From: Fasciolopsis buskii
Lineage: Eukaryota > Platyhelminthes > Trematoda > Plagiorchiida > Fasciolidae
Length of the DNA: 64,000 bases
NCBI GenBank assembly: GCA_008360955.1
Contig: LUCM01004193.1
Span: 665,201 to 729,200, forward strand
Direction of reading: 5' to 3'
The notes beneath the pieces are model-generated. The model had not been told where the DNA came from and did not search any database. It saw only the letters and a program-made list of their open reading frames with translations. This document shows, piece after piece, positions 39,401-50,148 of the stretch. Within the stretch, counting starts at the first letter, position 1. Each line of letters starts with the position of its first letter. Made by a program: the position numbers and the translations under genes.

Positions 39401-42400
39401 TGTGCTCCCAAGTTGTACTTTCCCGAAACGGGAAATAATTATCTTTTTGCTTTTCCGCAAAATATTTTAATCGGCCTCGGTATTTTATAACTTACTTTTG
39501 GTTCATTTAATTGCATTCTGTGAGAACCGTCATGTTCTAGAAGTTGTTTTATTGATTTTTGTCTGCTATACAAAGTCAAACATGAATGGTAATTCGCTGT
39601 ATGCCTGTCTTGACTTTGTGCGTGAACGCGAGATTGAACGTCATGTACTCAACCCCTCCGAACCTTGGACTTCATATAAAGTGACCTTTACAATGTTCAA
39701 CGGTCATCGGTGGCCTAGGTGGGTTACTCAGCTAGGTCGAATAGGTGCTACAATTGTACGCATTGACAAGTGGAAACAAATGACGGCAGTTTTGACTATG
39801 AGAACAAGTTGTCCACAATATACTGCCTGAAGTTATGGATATTCTCAGGGTGATACAATTTTGAATGAGGTGAACAGCAACAACACCAACAACAATCATT
39901 GATGAAAATCCTGTCAGAGTGAGTGCTACCAGTGAAGCTCGTTTTGTGAATGCTCAAAAAAGATCGTTGGGTGACAGCATTTGACGGGTCATGACCTAAA
40001 TTGTCTGGGAAAGTTACATAACTCAACGAGTCGATCAGAAAGCAGGTGATTTAAAGATCCATAGTTGAAACTGTTACTTGTTAGTTCATAGTAAATAACC
40101 GTGAACAGCCGGTTATTATGAGATACTGACTATCACAGAAAATAAAGAAACCCATAACCACGTCCAGACCCCTTCCTATTGTTTAATTCTCACAAACAAA
40201 TCGTTCGATAAACTTCCTATGTCATTCTGGCCCAAAATATGTTGTGGGGGATTAAAAAGCAAGCATTGGTGACACGACAGAATAGTCCCTGCTCCTAACT
40301 AAATTCAGACCCACGCACAATCTTCATCCACATCGGCGTACAATCCTAAAGCAACTGGTAGAGAACATGCTCACTGTAGCACGTGAGCAGCTCACGCTCG
40401 TAAATTAAAGTCTCGCCAAGGTCAGCTTCCTTCAACAGTGAGATCTGATCAAAGTTTTCTGAGGTGTCACCAGAATATCCGTGTTTGTTTGACAGTCTAA
40501 ATCTATTTTTGGACCAATAAAAATGAACTGACTCAAATAAACCGGATTTACTTCGAATAGTGGAATGATTATTCCCTCGTAAAGTAGGAAAGTTGGAGCA
40601 ATACAGTTCAATAAAACTTTAAAGGTCACTAATAAATTCTATTTTTGTGTCAAGCGAAATAAAAAGTATGAAGCCAGACACAAAAATGCCGATGCCCAAT
40701 AGAAGCATGAGGCCTGGATTAGACTAATTTCAGTTTACTTGTCACAGTAAATCGGTGCGTCTTACAACTGGAATTCTTCCTCATTTGTCGTGATTTTAGG
40801 ATCATTTAGTAGGTTTGCCGTATTTGCTTACAAGTTCGTGGTCACAGACTGTAACATATAAGAACAGAATAGACCTAGTAGATGTAGTCCGCATCCTGGC
40901 AGTTCATTTAGTTCCAGCAAAAACTGCTTGCCAGTTGACACTGACCACTGAAAGATTTGCAAGTAATCTTCTTGTCAATGAGTTTTTCAATGAGAAACCA
41001 TGTGGCAGCATCGCATACTAGATGAATTCGCATAAATGCCTTGTTATCGGTGTTTACCGTAGTTTGACAGAACTGGAAATAAGATGATGATCTGCCGTCT
41101 AGGTTGACAGGTTGCCAATGAAGTTTGTCCTTTAACTGGATATTTCCACCATTCAAAGTGAAGTGAACGGGAAGTTTTCAAGCAATTCTTGATGTCCCAG
41201 TTTATTCAAATTGAAGCATTTAAATGCTCAGGACCACGAAGCAGAGATAAAACCGTAAAGACGAACATCCGAGAATCCGATTTTGTTCGTATTAATTAGA
41301 TTCCTCTTCAGTGCAGACAACAAAGTGACATCAAGCATTGGTGACTTTGAACCACAGGAACTTAGCAAATATCCCAAAAATTCCTGTTTTTCTGAAGTAT
41401 TTTTTATGGAAGGAGTGCAACACCAGTGCATCGAAAAGTAATATTGGTCTTATGTCATATTTTACTTTTGCCTTATCCAAAACCGTTGTGCTACTTTGCC
41501 AGAAATTGTCCTTTGATGGATACAGCCGAACTGTAGAAATCTTTCGGGTGGCGCAGCACAGGGTATTTCACTTCGAATGTTGTCAGAGGTCAGTTTGACT
41601 AATTTTTATCTCAGAGGGCATTATTCCGCATGTTAAATTTGTGCAGGTTAGTGTTTGCACAATCCCGATAATTTCCTTAGATGTTTTACGTTTTATCAAT
41701 CGAAAGCACATCGTATGTCTGGTGCACATCATTCTAGGCTGCTAATATTGATGCAAATTATGAAGAACTTTAAAGTATCCCGCTCGTTTTAAGCCACAAA
41801 ACGTGAACAGTGTTTCAGTAAAACTCGCAAATCTTAACTTCAATTTTACAGAACACAAGAATGAATCTTTTGAATCAGAAGAATCTGACTGATATTTAAG
41901 ACCAGAATCGAATAATTGCCTGACATCAGATGTGATATATGAAGAGCACGAACTGGATCTCCAGTATTCGCTGTTTCGCTTGTTTGGATCTACATCAATT
42001 TCAGTGGAGTTCTACTACTGCGGTAACTTGTACGGAAACCATACATACTGACACATTTCACGGAAGGAACGAGTATTTAAATAGACCACTGTTATCTAAA
42101 AGGGCCGAAAAGTTTGTTGCAAATCTTTGTAAATTTATAAAAATTTACATACTCGCCTAAGAGGATTTTTTGTTTTAGTTGGCCTAAACGACCAGTTGCA
42201 TCATGTGGTGAGTAGACGACCTGCATGTAATTCTGACTGTGTAGGGTTGTAGCTTAGTATTGTCAAAACCTTGAGATCTTATTGGAGTTCATCTTATGGT
42301 TGACCGATTTTGATTTGAATTGTTGTATATGTATTACTCCTGAATATTTGGCGCATTAAACAAGGCGGTGGTTTAAGTGGGACTGATCAGTTTTCGGCGC

Positions 42401-42784
42401 ACCGATGAATTCAGATTATTTGGTTTTCCTGCTGCATTCAACTTTTGGATAAATTGTCACATTTCATTGCTGTACTACTTATCTCGTGAATAAACCACTG
42501 GCTTAGCCCAGATTATTTATCATTGCCAAGCATTAAATAGCATTTTTCTGTTGGAATAAGTTCGATGTAAATTTGAACAACTTAATCTTGTTACAGTGAA
42601 CATCAGATTAATTAAAGACAAGCGGATTTCTGTTTTCTCTTCTATAATCCCATCTTATTCAAAAAGCAACGGATTAAACGGCAAGTTGAAAGTCTTATGT
42701 GCAATTTAAACAACGATCAACGGTTAAAATCTCGGAGTTTGACGTAAAGTAGCCGAGATCCCAATGCATAATAAAACATCGTAC
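30492..42784 (-). other. CAT intron, 12.3 kb
   Basis: Bounded by GTACGA (42784) and TATTTTCAAG (30492). Except for a tRNA-like relic near 40.35-40.43 kb it is AT-rich unique-looking sequence. A plus-strand ORF of 110 codons at 39498-39830 and smaller ones carry no recognisable domain. I see nothing else between 30.5 and 40.3 kb. Confidence 0.65.
40345..40430 (+). mobile_element. tRNA-like relic (possible SINE head)
   Basis: GCAACTGGTAGAGAACATG looks like an A box, followed by a perfect 7-bp stem TGCTCAC/GTGAGCA with an 8-nt loop. The position of the B box is occupied by a poor match (CTCGTAAATTAAAG). Likely a decayed tRNA-derived repeat. Confidence 0.3.
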
Positions 42785-42917
42785 CTGTGGTTGCTATGAT
42801 ATCAAAGCCGACAAAGGAGTAAAAACATGTTCCGGCGCCAGATATCACTCCAGAGATCCCGAAGGGTAGAAAACCGCCAGCCCCCACATGTGCTTTGTTT
42901 GGATCGTCAGGAGGTAC
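42785..42917 (-). CDS. SLC7A-like: CAT transporter exon: '[15 protein letters not shown]' membrane segment
   Basis: The exon is 133 nt: 44 codons plus one base. The acceptor is CGTTCCTAAG, with a weak pyrimidine tract, and the donor ACCACAG|GTACGA. It starts [20 protein letters not shown], a hydrophilic extracellular-loop remnant leading into the segment, and ends [18 protein letters not shown] plus DIIATT. This is the CAT consensus 'GGFxPFGxxGxxxGAxTCFYxFVGFDxIATTGEE', whose last three residues come from the next exon. It enters in phase 0, matching the phase-0 end of the 54080-53941 exon. The loop before GAGGF is much shorter than in mammalian CATs, where it carries N-glycosylation sites; no N-x-S/T is present in this exon's loop. 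Confidence 0.97.
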
Positions 42918-43499
42918 CTTAGGAACGAAAATCCGAAGCAAGGTAAAATTTTTTGAGTGAAAGCAAAGTGAAACTAAAACTGTATTTGCATACACATAAA
43001 CCAACGTATTTTCAGCTTATAATCGAAAAACCTTTTGTTTGTGATGCATAAAACACGGAACCTAATGTTTTGAAGGAGAAGTAGAAAGAAGTAGTTTCCT
43101 GCTGAAATTTATGGACTATCTGACATTGGGACATGCTGTCCTGGTGAGTTGAAACACCAGAATTTTCGCAGTCCCGAACAAACTAACAAATACAGGGGTG
43201 GATGAACTAGAGCAACAAAAAACGACGGAGTCTTTAAATTTGTCCGTGACGCTTCGAATTAATTAATTTATCGGTCAGCGTTGTTTTACACAATAATCTC
43301 GAGGGATAAATGTTTTCCTACACTGCTAGTTTTTGAATTCCTTGCCATTAGTTCAATAACTTCAGTTCCATTTGGCTTTAAGCCACCGTTGCTCTCAGGA
43401 TGATGTTATCGGTCGCTGTCCGTAGTTTCCAACACTGTGTATGTCTACTTGCTTCTAAAAAGCAAAATACCAGTTGCAATATCGGATCCAACAGAATCA

Positions 43500-45800
43500 T
43501 TTAATGTTCATACCTGAAACCTAATGTTCCAAACAAGGGTCTACCGCCTACCTGAAGGCATTGAACGCTTCCTTAAATTCATCCACATTACTATAACTAG
43601 TCACATTCCGGCAACCAATTTCGTAAAGGAATCACTCTACGTGTGAAGAATCCAGCTCTGATTTGAGGGTTTGTACGGCTTTAAAGCAGTCGTACGATAT
43701 GTCCCATGATGTATCTGTCACATTTTATACCTGAAAGACTCTTCACCATTTTGGATTTCTTAATTATATCACCGCGCATGCTTCACCGTCTAAGAGAGAA
43801 AATGCCAAGGCATTGGAGTCTTTTATCGTTACTTTTGTACCGCCGACCAGCTATCATCTTAGTGGCCTGATGTTTTACCGTTTCTGAGTAGTTGATACCT
43901 TTTTACGTGTGCCGTGTCCAGGCCTGGACACAACGCTTCAGATACGGTCTGAGCCTAAAATTCTCACCTCTGGCCATGTTCGCCACAATTGCATGTTGTT
44001 TGGGGGATTCGAAGCTGGTTGTTATATTGACACTCAGGTGCTTGGCATCAGAAATCTCCATGACATCCTGTAACCCATTTCCTCCCTTCTCCGTTCCTCA
44101 GGTCGGCCTTTGATGCATTACCAGGTTCAATAAAAGGTCGCACTTACGTGACCGTACTTCGGATGGCTCGGTGTCCTCATCCAGGTCTACACCTGCTACT
44201 TTCATGTTACCAAAGAAATGATAGCATGAAGTACGCATGCTCTTTGCTGAGTCGCTGATGAATATAAGGAATAATGTAGATCCTAGCAGCTATCACTAGA
44301 TAATATCACTTGGCATACCAGCGGGGGCCGTCGTGTAACCTCCAACCCTCGCGCTCGGCGTCATTTTCTTGAGTAAGCTCTTTATCCAAGTACTAGCCCC
44401 TACCTGTTATTTCTAGTGCTTTCATTCTCTGGTCCAAATGATTGTGGATAACTGAATAAAAGCCTCAAAAAAGTTCATTTAGCTGACTTCGATCTATTGA
44501 ATTTCGTATAAGTTTTTCGTTGCCTCATCTAGGGAAGTGATTCGTCAGGTAAGGCTATCTCATATTCACTCACTAGGTGTTTGCATATCTGTTTTCTGAT
44601 GATGTTTTCTAGCCACTTGAATTACATACAAGTTAGGCTCGCCGGTCTGTTACTTTTCGGCTTGTCCAGGTCCACTTTTGTTTATTCCCACTGCTATCGT
44701 CGTGCACTTGTCCCTCTCTTAAAGGAGGCATTATAGAGCTGCTTGACTGAGACTGCTGGTAGTTCCGTGAATGACTGAACGATTGCCCAGGTGTACTGGT
44801 CCTGGTCAGCTGCCTTAAACTTATTTATCGCTTTCGACTGCTTCACAACCTGTCCCAAAATTGCAGAGTTCTGGAATTTCCGGATTTTCAAGTAAACATA
44901 GGCTTCATCAGGCGAACGGAAAGTACCTTTGAAAGTTTCCAGTAGGATAATTGTTTTTTTTTCAGACTGGGTCAGTGCCAGGTTTCCGTCTAGTCGCAGT
45001 CTCTACTTTTTCTTGGACTGTGTGTATGCGCAGTACGATTTGGGTTTATTTTGACATTCTTGGCTAAGTTAAGCTCAGACAAGTACAATTTTCGTTGAGG
45101 CGTTTGCGTCTTAGTGTGTTTCTGCCTTCAGTTTTGTATGTCTGATGGGTGCAATACGCTTTGTGCACTACCCATCTGTTTCGGGTTCTTAATGTTTGCT
45201 TTACTTCTGATTTCTACCATAGTATCTGTCGTTTGCTTTTGATAGACTTAAGATGGGCAAACTCTTCTGTCAGCTTGATTAGTCCGTTTCTGATGACTGC
45301 CCACAGTTCTTCTACTGACAGGTTTTCATCTTCAAATGGTCAAGGCCCTGATGCCGCAGCCTTTCTTATTTCTTCAGTCCTTGACCTACCATGACATCTG
45401 AAGGAGATTCGAGCTGGAACCTCACCCTGTACCGAAATCATAAACCTAATTATCACATGGTCACCTTTGCCTAGAGGTTTCTCCGTTGGTAACTTTCAAA
45501 TATCCCCATTTGATATCTAGCAATCAGCAGACCCTGTTGCGAGTTTTATTGTCCTCTTGTATCCAGTATTCTTTCTTAAATGTTGAGTCAGACCATGTAG
45601 CAGAATTTTTTGTAGGATTCTTCTCTGACGTCCCCCTCAGGGCATGTCCGCTGTCCAAGTTGATGTCCGGAAAGCTGTAGTTTCCTAATAGTATAAAATA
45701 TTTAGTTCGTGCTGATATTATTTGCATCAATTCTAACAGTCTAGTATTCTCCTAAACACTCGCTTCTGAAGGCTAATAGATACCCCATGAAATATCATTA
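43500..45800 (-). mobile_element. Decayed CR1/jockey-like LINE, endonuclease to reverse transcriptase C-terminus, 5'-truncated
   Basis: Minus-strand peptides appear in the normal order for this clade. Endonuclease: ENTRLLELMQIISARTKYFI then LLGNYSFPDIN (about 45755-45650). Linker: SVEELWAVIRNGLIKLTEEF (about 45325-45265). Pre-RT: INKFKAADQDQYTWAIVQ, then LPAVSVKQLYNASFKRGT (about 44830-44705). RT core: RPASLTCM then NIIRKQICKHLVS. RT C-terminal part: YLKRCVQAWTRHT (about 43945-43905), then RLQCLGIFSLRR and NPQIRAGFFTRRVIPLRNWL. Stops and frameshifts break it throughout. The upstream limit near 45800 lies inside the endonuclease, which fits the usual 5' truncation of LINE inserts. Same orientation as the host gene. 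Confidence 0.9.
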
Positions 45801-46741
45801 ATTGGTCAGAATACACATTCTATTCATTTTATTTGTGAAGCCACCGTTCTTTCTGGGAAAGATTGATGGATTAGCAGTTTTGGCAATCAAGAGCAAATTT
45901 AAACATGTTGAGGCCGTTTTTTCGCCAATGTAGTTGGTAGCATGTTGATATCGATGACAAAGCAATTCACCTTTAAAAGTACAATGTTTTTCGGAAACAC
46001 AATCATTCATATCTAAGAAAAAAAGCAACAGCGTGAGGAAGTTTGTCCGAAGATAGTGGTGTAAATCTACTCTTCCAATATTCTTTCTTAATGGTTTTAA
46101 AATCAACTGTACCTATATCTATTTTCAGACCACGTCGTCGAATTAAGTTTTGTCAATGACTGCATTACTTCTGATACCCAGGCACATGATTTCAAACAAT
46201 TTACGGATCAGTCATAATCACAGTGACCTTTCCTTTTGCGATGTCGATGACAACTTTAGTAGCTTTGATATTTCATTCATATCTGTTTCCGGTTTCTTCA
46301 ATCTCGTACGGTTTCCTATGCTTAACGATACTTATATTTACCTAGCTCTTGTTAACCTTTCTTATATGGTCTCTGTATAAATGAGATATCAATGAAACAA
46401 CTGATCACTATATTTTACTCCTTTATTCCTAGGGTTATTGCACAAGTGATTCATCAGTCCGATCTATGGTCCCCATCTACGTTGCAACTAAGATTATTCG
46501 TTCTCAATGAAATTTGAATATGCTCAGTGACCATGCATGTTCCATTGGTTTTTCCTTATTTACTTTGCAAACATCTGACTGATTAAATTCGCTTCTGGAA
46601 TGACTAATACTGCCTCACTGAAACGTTTTGCGTATACCCTGAAAATGTTTCCTCTCTACGCTTAAAACCGTCCTGTCGATCGGAAAAAAGGCATATGAGG
46701 ATGGACTTTAGCGCACTTAAAGATCTTAGTACGGTTACCTA

Positions 46742-46763
46742 ACAATCAAATGCATTTGATTGT
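46742..46763. repeat. Perfect 22-bp palindrome
   Basis: The half-site ACAATCAAATG is followed immediately by its exact reverse complement. It abuts the start of repeat copy 3. It may be part of that element's end or an independent structure; no function can be assigned. Confidence 0.8.
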
Positions 46764-46862
46764 AAAACTTGCCTTGAGAAAGACTACCCACGGTAGTCGA
46801 AACGTTGGCGCATTACATCTACCAACAACGCTGTGTTATTAATATTATATCATTCACAATAA
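46759..46862 (+). repeat. Copy 3 of the hairpin-bearing dispersed repeat
   Basis: The core at 46786-46832 is identical over 47 bp to 16540-16586, and similarity continues to ATTCACAATAAA near 46862 and back to GATTGTAAAACTTGC at 46759. GACTACC (46782-46788) and GGTAGTC (46792-46798) form a perfect 7-bp stem with a 3-nt loop, followed at once by GAAA (46799-46802). It lies just upstream of the plus-strand LINE relic, but I saw no coding sequence that clearly belongs to it. Confidence 0.85.
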
Positions 46863-46924
46863 AGTTAAATTTATTTGGTCTTTTGGACTTAAATTTACCT
46901 TTACTTTATTGAACGAACATTGTG

Positions 46925-47900
46925 CACTCACCCTTGGGGTCGAATTATCCAGAAGTTTAACGTTCTTATTACCGCGATAATCACCCCTCAGTATTGGAAC
47001 AAGGCCAATTCTCAAAGAGGGCACCGATAAATATAGACCAATCGTATGCTCACTGGCTCTTTTGAAGACATTCGAAATCATGCGCCTCAATCGTATATTA
47101 ACTGACTTTCGACTTCCTCATTAATTACAGTTTGCATACTAGCCTTCTGTGTTAACCCTGGATGCAGTATGCTACGCTGTTTGCTCAATTGCCTCTTCTC
47201 TTGCTGGTGGCCTCCGCATGGTAAGGCTAGTTTTTCTTGATCGTGCCGATCTTCGCACCTTTTCCCTGATCCCCCACAAAATGTTTTGATTCTCTTACGT
47301 GACTATTTTCACAATCATACCGAGTTCACTAATTTCTTTAGGGACAAATCCCCGCTCCGTCCCGTTATTTGATACACATTATAGATGACCATTCTACCCC
47401 TAAATTTTCCTCCATTTGTGTCAAAAATTCCCCTATTTTGCTTAAGTTATTGACTGCAGTTTTGGGTTATTTTAAGCTTCTGAAGACTGTCTTTGTCATA
47501 TGAGAGATAATCTGAAGGCACGAAGCGACTAATCCTCGACCCTTTGATTCCTATCGTGTTTACCGGTGTCCGGTGACCTACCACCGTTAGTACCTAGTAG
47601 CGAATACATCCGAAAAGAATCTCTCCATTACTCAGGAATAAATCAAGGCTGTTGAGTCTGTGTTCGCAAGTTGTGCCAACCCCTTTTGCCTCATTAGAAT
47701 GAGGAAGCCCAGGAAAGATTTATACTTCTTCAGTTTATCACTTCGCCACTCCCCACTATTCTTCCCAGGCTTGAAAAGGATGGTCTTCAATCTTGTCATT
47801 CATCCTCCAAAAGTATTTTTGCATTGCATTGAAATTAATAGCGACACGTTTGCGGATTTCATTTCCCAGAAACAGTTCTCAGGGGTCTTGGTGGTCAGCT
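46925..47900 (+). mobile_element. Decayed LINE reverse transcriptase, different family from its neighbour
   Basis: A single plus frame gives PILKEGTDKYRPIVCSLALL, KTFEIMRLNRIL, a stop, LQFAY, a stop, PSVLTLDAVCYAVCSIASSL and AGGLRMVRLVFLDRADLRTF. This is reverse transcriptase blocks 1-4, with pattern PIxKxxxxYRPI...K.xE...QFAYxPxxxTxDAV...SL...xVRLVFLD. A preceding piece, with a frameshift, ends ITAIITPQYWNKA. At about 47700-47810 a later piece (ERFILLQFITSPLPTILPRL) resembles the 'LYFLRKLxxxxxxxxIL' C-terminal part. The catalytic YADD block is not recognisable. The sequence differs from the CR1-like copy at 43.5-45.8 kb and lies in the opposite orientation. Confidence 0.82.
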
Positions 47901-48544
47901 AACGTTGTACTATTCACTTAATTTGTTCTCCTTTATTACTTTGTCAAACCGTTTATTTCACCAACTTGCGTGTTAGTATAAGTTTGCTTTGCTCCTAAGT
48001 GTTTATTACGTTTTTTTTGCTCGGGCTGAAATTTTATCCATATCTTCCTGTATAAAAGCATTATTTGGTCTGGCGCGTATATGGAACAATCCGTGAGCCC
48101 CCTGTTCGTCATTCCTCATTATTGTATTCAGTCTGATTCAAGTGGATGAACTTAATGTGCATGTGTTTCATTTATTCTCCGTTAACTCTAAGCTAACAAA
48201 TTGTCAACGTTGGAATACATTGTCAGCATGTAGAATAAGTCATCCTAAAGTTAACTTCACGAAGAGTTCATCTTTGAACACTTACTACAGAATATCCCGT
48301 GGACTGAGGTAGACCAAAAGAACAATTTCCTCATGATACTTCAGCAATTAGTACAAATAACTGAGCATTTGATTACCGCCAGTAAAATCTTTTTGGGCCC
48401 TTCTGACTATGGGCAAGACAAAACCACTGAGCTTTGGCGAGTTCTTAACATCGCAGTCCTTAACCGAACTACTTATAGCTTCGGTAAGGTAATGTAGGTG
48501 TTAAAGCGACTGACTTGCGCTTGCATGTGTTCTTACACTTCGGT

Positions 48545-48625
48545 CATTGGCTCAGTGGTAAAAGCACACCAACAAAGATCCAAAAACAAAAGTAATTAAG
48601 TCGAATTTTTGTGCATCGTGTCTCT
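48545..48625 (+). mobile_element. tRNA-like relic (possible SINE head)
   Basis: TTGGCTCAGTGGTAAAAGCA matches a tRNA D-arm and A box closely (A14, G18-G19 and A21 in place). About 40 nt later AAGTCGAATTTT is a decayed B box. Anticodon and acceptor stems are not evident. Confidence 0.35.
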
Positions 48626-50072
48626 TTCCAGTCACTTCTACCTCTCCGCTGAAAAAATAATCTATTGATTGATAAAAGTGACGGCGCCCCGTGACCAGCT
48701 CGTAGTGATGATCAATAAGAAGCTAAAATGTATGAAAAGAATCACATGTACCAGTTAGTTGTTGTAGTTTCTATAATGAACCTGATTTAAAAAAAGAACA
48801 TGAAAACATTATAAAAATGCTTCGGGACGACACTAAGTAAGAGAGTTATCGTAAAACCTTCAGCAGGGTTTTGATCGCGGTTATCTCTAATACGTGGTCT
48901 TAAGTCATTTTCTGTACCATCGGCGACGTAATAGAAAACCACCTATGACGTAAGTCTGTTCTATTCGGACCATTAAAAAGGTCGAAAATCTGTACAATAA
49001 ATTAAAGCTAATAATAATCGATGTGTTTTAAGTCATTCCTTCGTTTAATAGCCTCTATTCATCCATTAGCGGTAGCTGCCGTCGTTTAATAGCCACGGGC
49101 TGCTTTCGACAGTCCAGGCCTAGAATTACAAATAACAACTGTTGGGCAAAACACGTGGCAAACGGGCAAATCACATGTGAATCATGTATCCCGGAAACGC
49201 GGTTTCGTGACCAAGCGTAGAATTCTCTAAAATTTTTAATCTAAACGAAGAAATGCCTGTCTATTGCAGCGGAGGTTTTAGCTACAAATAACAAGTACAG
49301 TCTATCAAGCAAAGTGGATGAAATTCCCGGAAGACGTCACAGTCACAAAATAAGGATCGAAACGCGTTTATTAATCGCCCACAGTTGCCGTAGATTACGA
49401 GAACTGCGCCAGTCGTTGACTTGTATTGCCCAGAATTGGATGAAATAAGCTATCAAGACAATCAACTCAAGAAATAAAATACACGTCTCCTTACTCGCAA
49501 TTGTAAATATTGATTTTTCATTGCCTGCATCTAGACTTAGGACATTTCCCCGTGAATAGCATTCTAACAACGAAATCTTCGAATGGTTTCTTCGAAAACA
49601 TGATTTTTGGCCGGAAATTTCTTCTGAGCTGGTATCTATTCACATATTGACATTAATCATGAACTCCTTTATATTTGCAATGTAATTTAGACGAATAATA
49701 ACGAATATTTTGGGGTATAAAACAGTTTCACGTGAAGTTTATACGGTTCTTCATGGAAATTATTAGGGTACCAAAAAGCTTGGAAAATATGTATTTATTA
49801 TCCACTAAAGTAAAATTTCATTGAATCTCACGACAGAAAATTCAGCCTAAAAACGTCTCAGACGTTTTGCTTGTTTCGTCCATCCATACAAACAACTGAG
49901 GCTAGTAGTTGTCAGTGCGTGCATTATCTCTAAGGGCAAGCCTACCGCACTTGAGTTTGTAAACCTACCATTTTTCTAATAATGACTTTACTCCTTTTTC
50001 ATTTAGTACAAAATAAATGTATAATATTCTGAGAAAAGCAGTCCCAACCACTCAAAGACAACTAGAAAAGTC

Positions 50073-50148
50073 ACCGACGATGGGGGAAGTCAAACTCGCG
50101 ACTTTTTCACCCCGTCCATCCGGTGTCAACCATCTAACCAACGTCGGT
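50073..50148 (-). pseudogene. 76-nt tRNA pseudogene or tRNA-derived repeat
   Basis: The minus strand reads a 76-nt unit whose ends ACCGACG and CGTCGGT pair perfectly over seven bases, like an acceptor stem. The D-arm region (GGTTAGATGGTTGACACC) has three of four stem pairs and A14, purine 15, GG18-19 and A21. A TTTT run four bases past the 3' end resembles a Pol III stop. The B box (GAGTTTGACTTCC) is imperfect, the T-stem has two mismatches, three extra bases precede the acceptor strand, and no anticodon arm forms, so it is probably not functional. Confidence 0.5.

Noticed and set aside
39498..39830. Plus-strand ORF of 110 codons
   Set aside because: No domain, no promising splice sites with family support, no neighbouring exon.
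44895..44920. CTGATGAAG on the minus strand, hammerhead-like
   Set aside because: It is part of the LINE coding frame (SPDEAYVYLKI), with no pairing around it.
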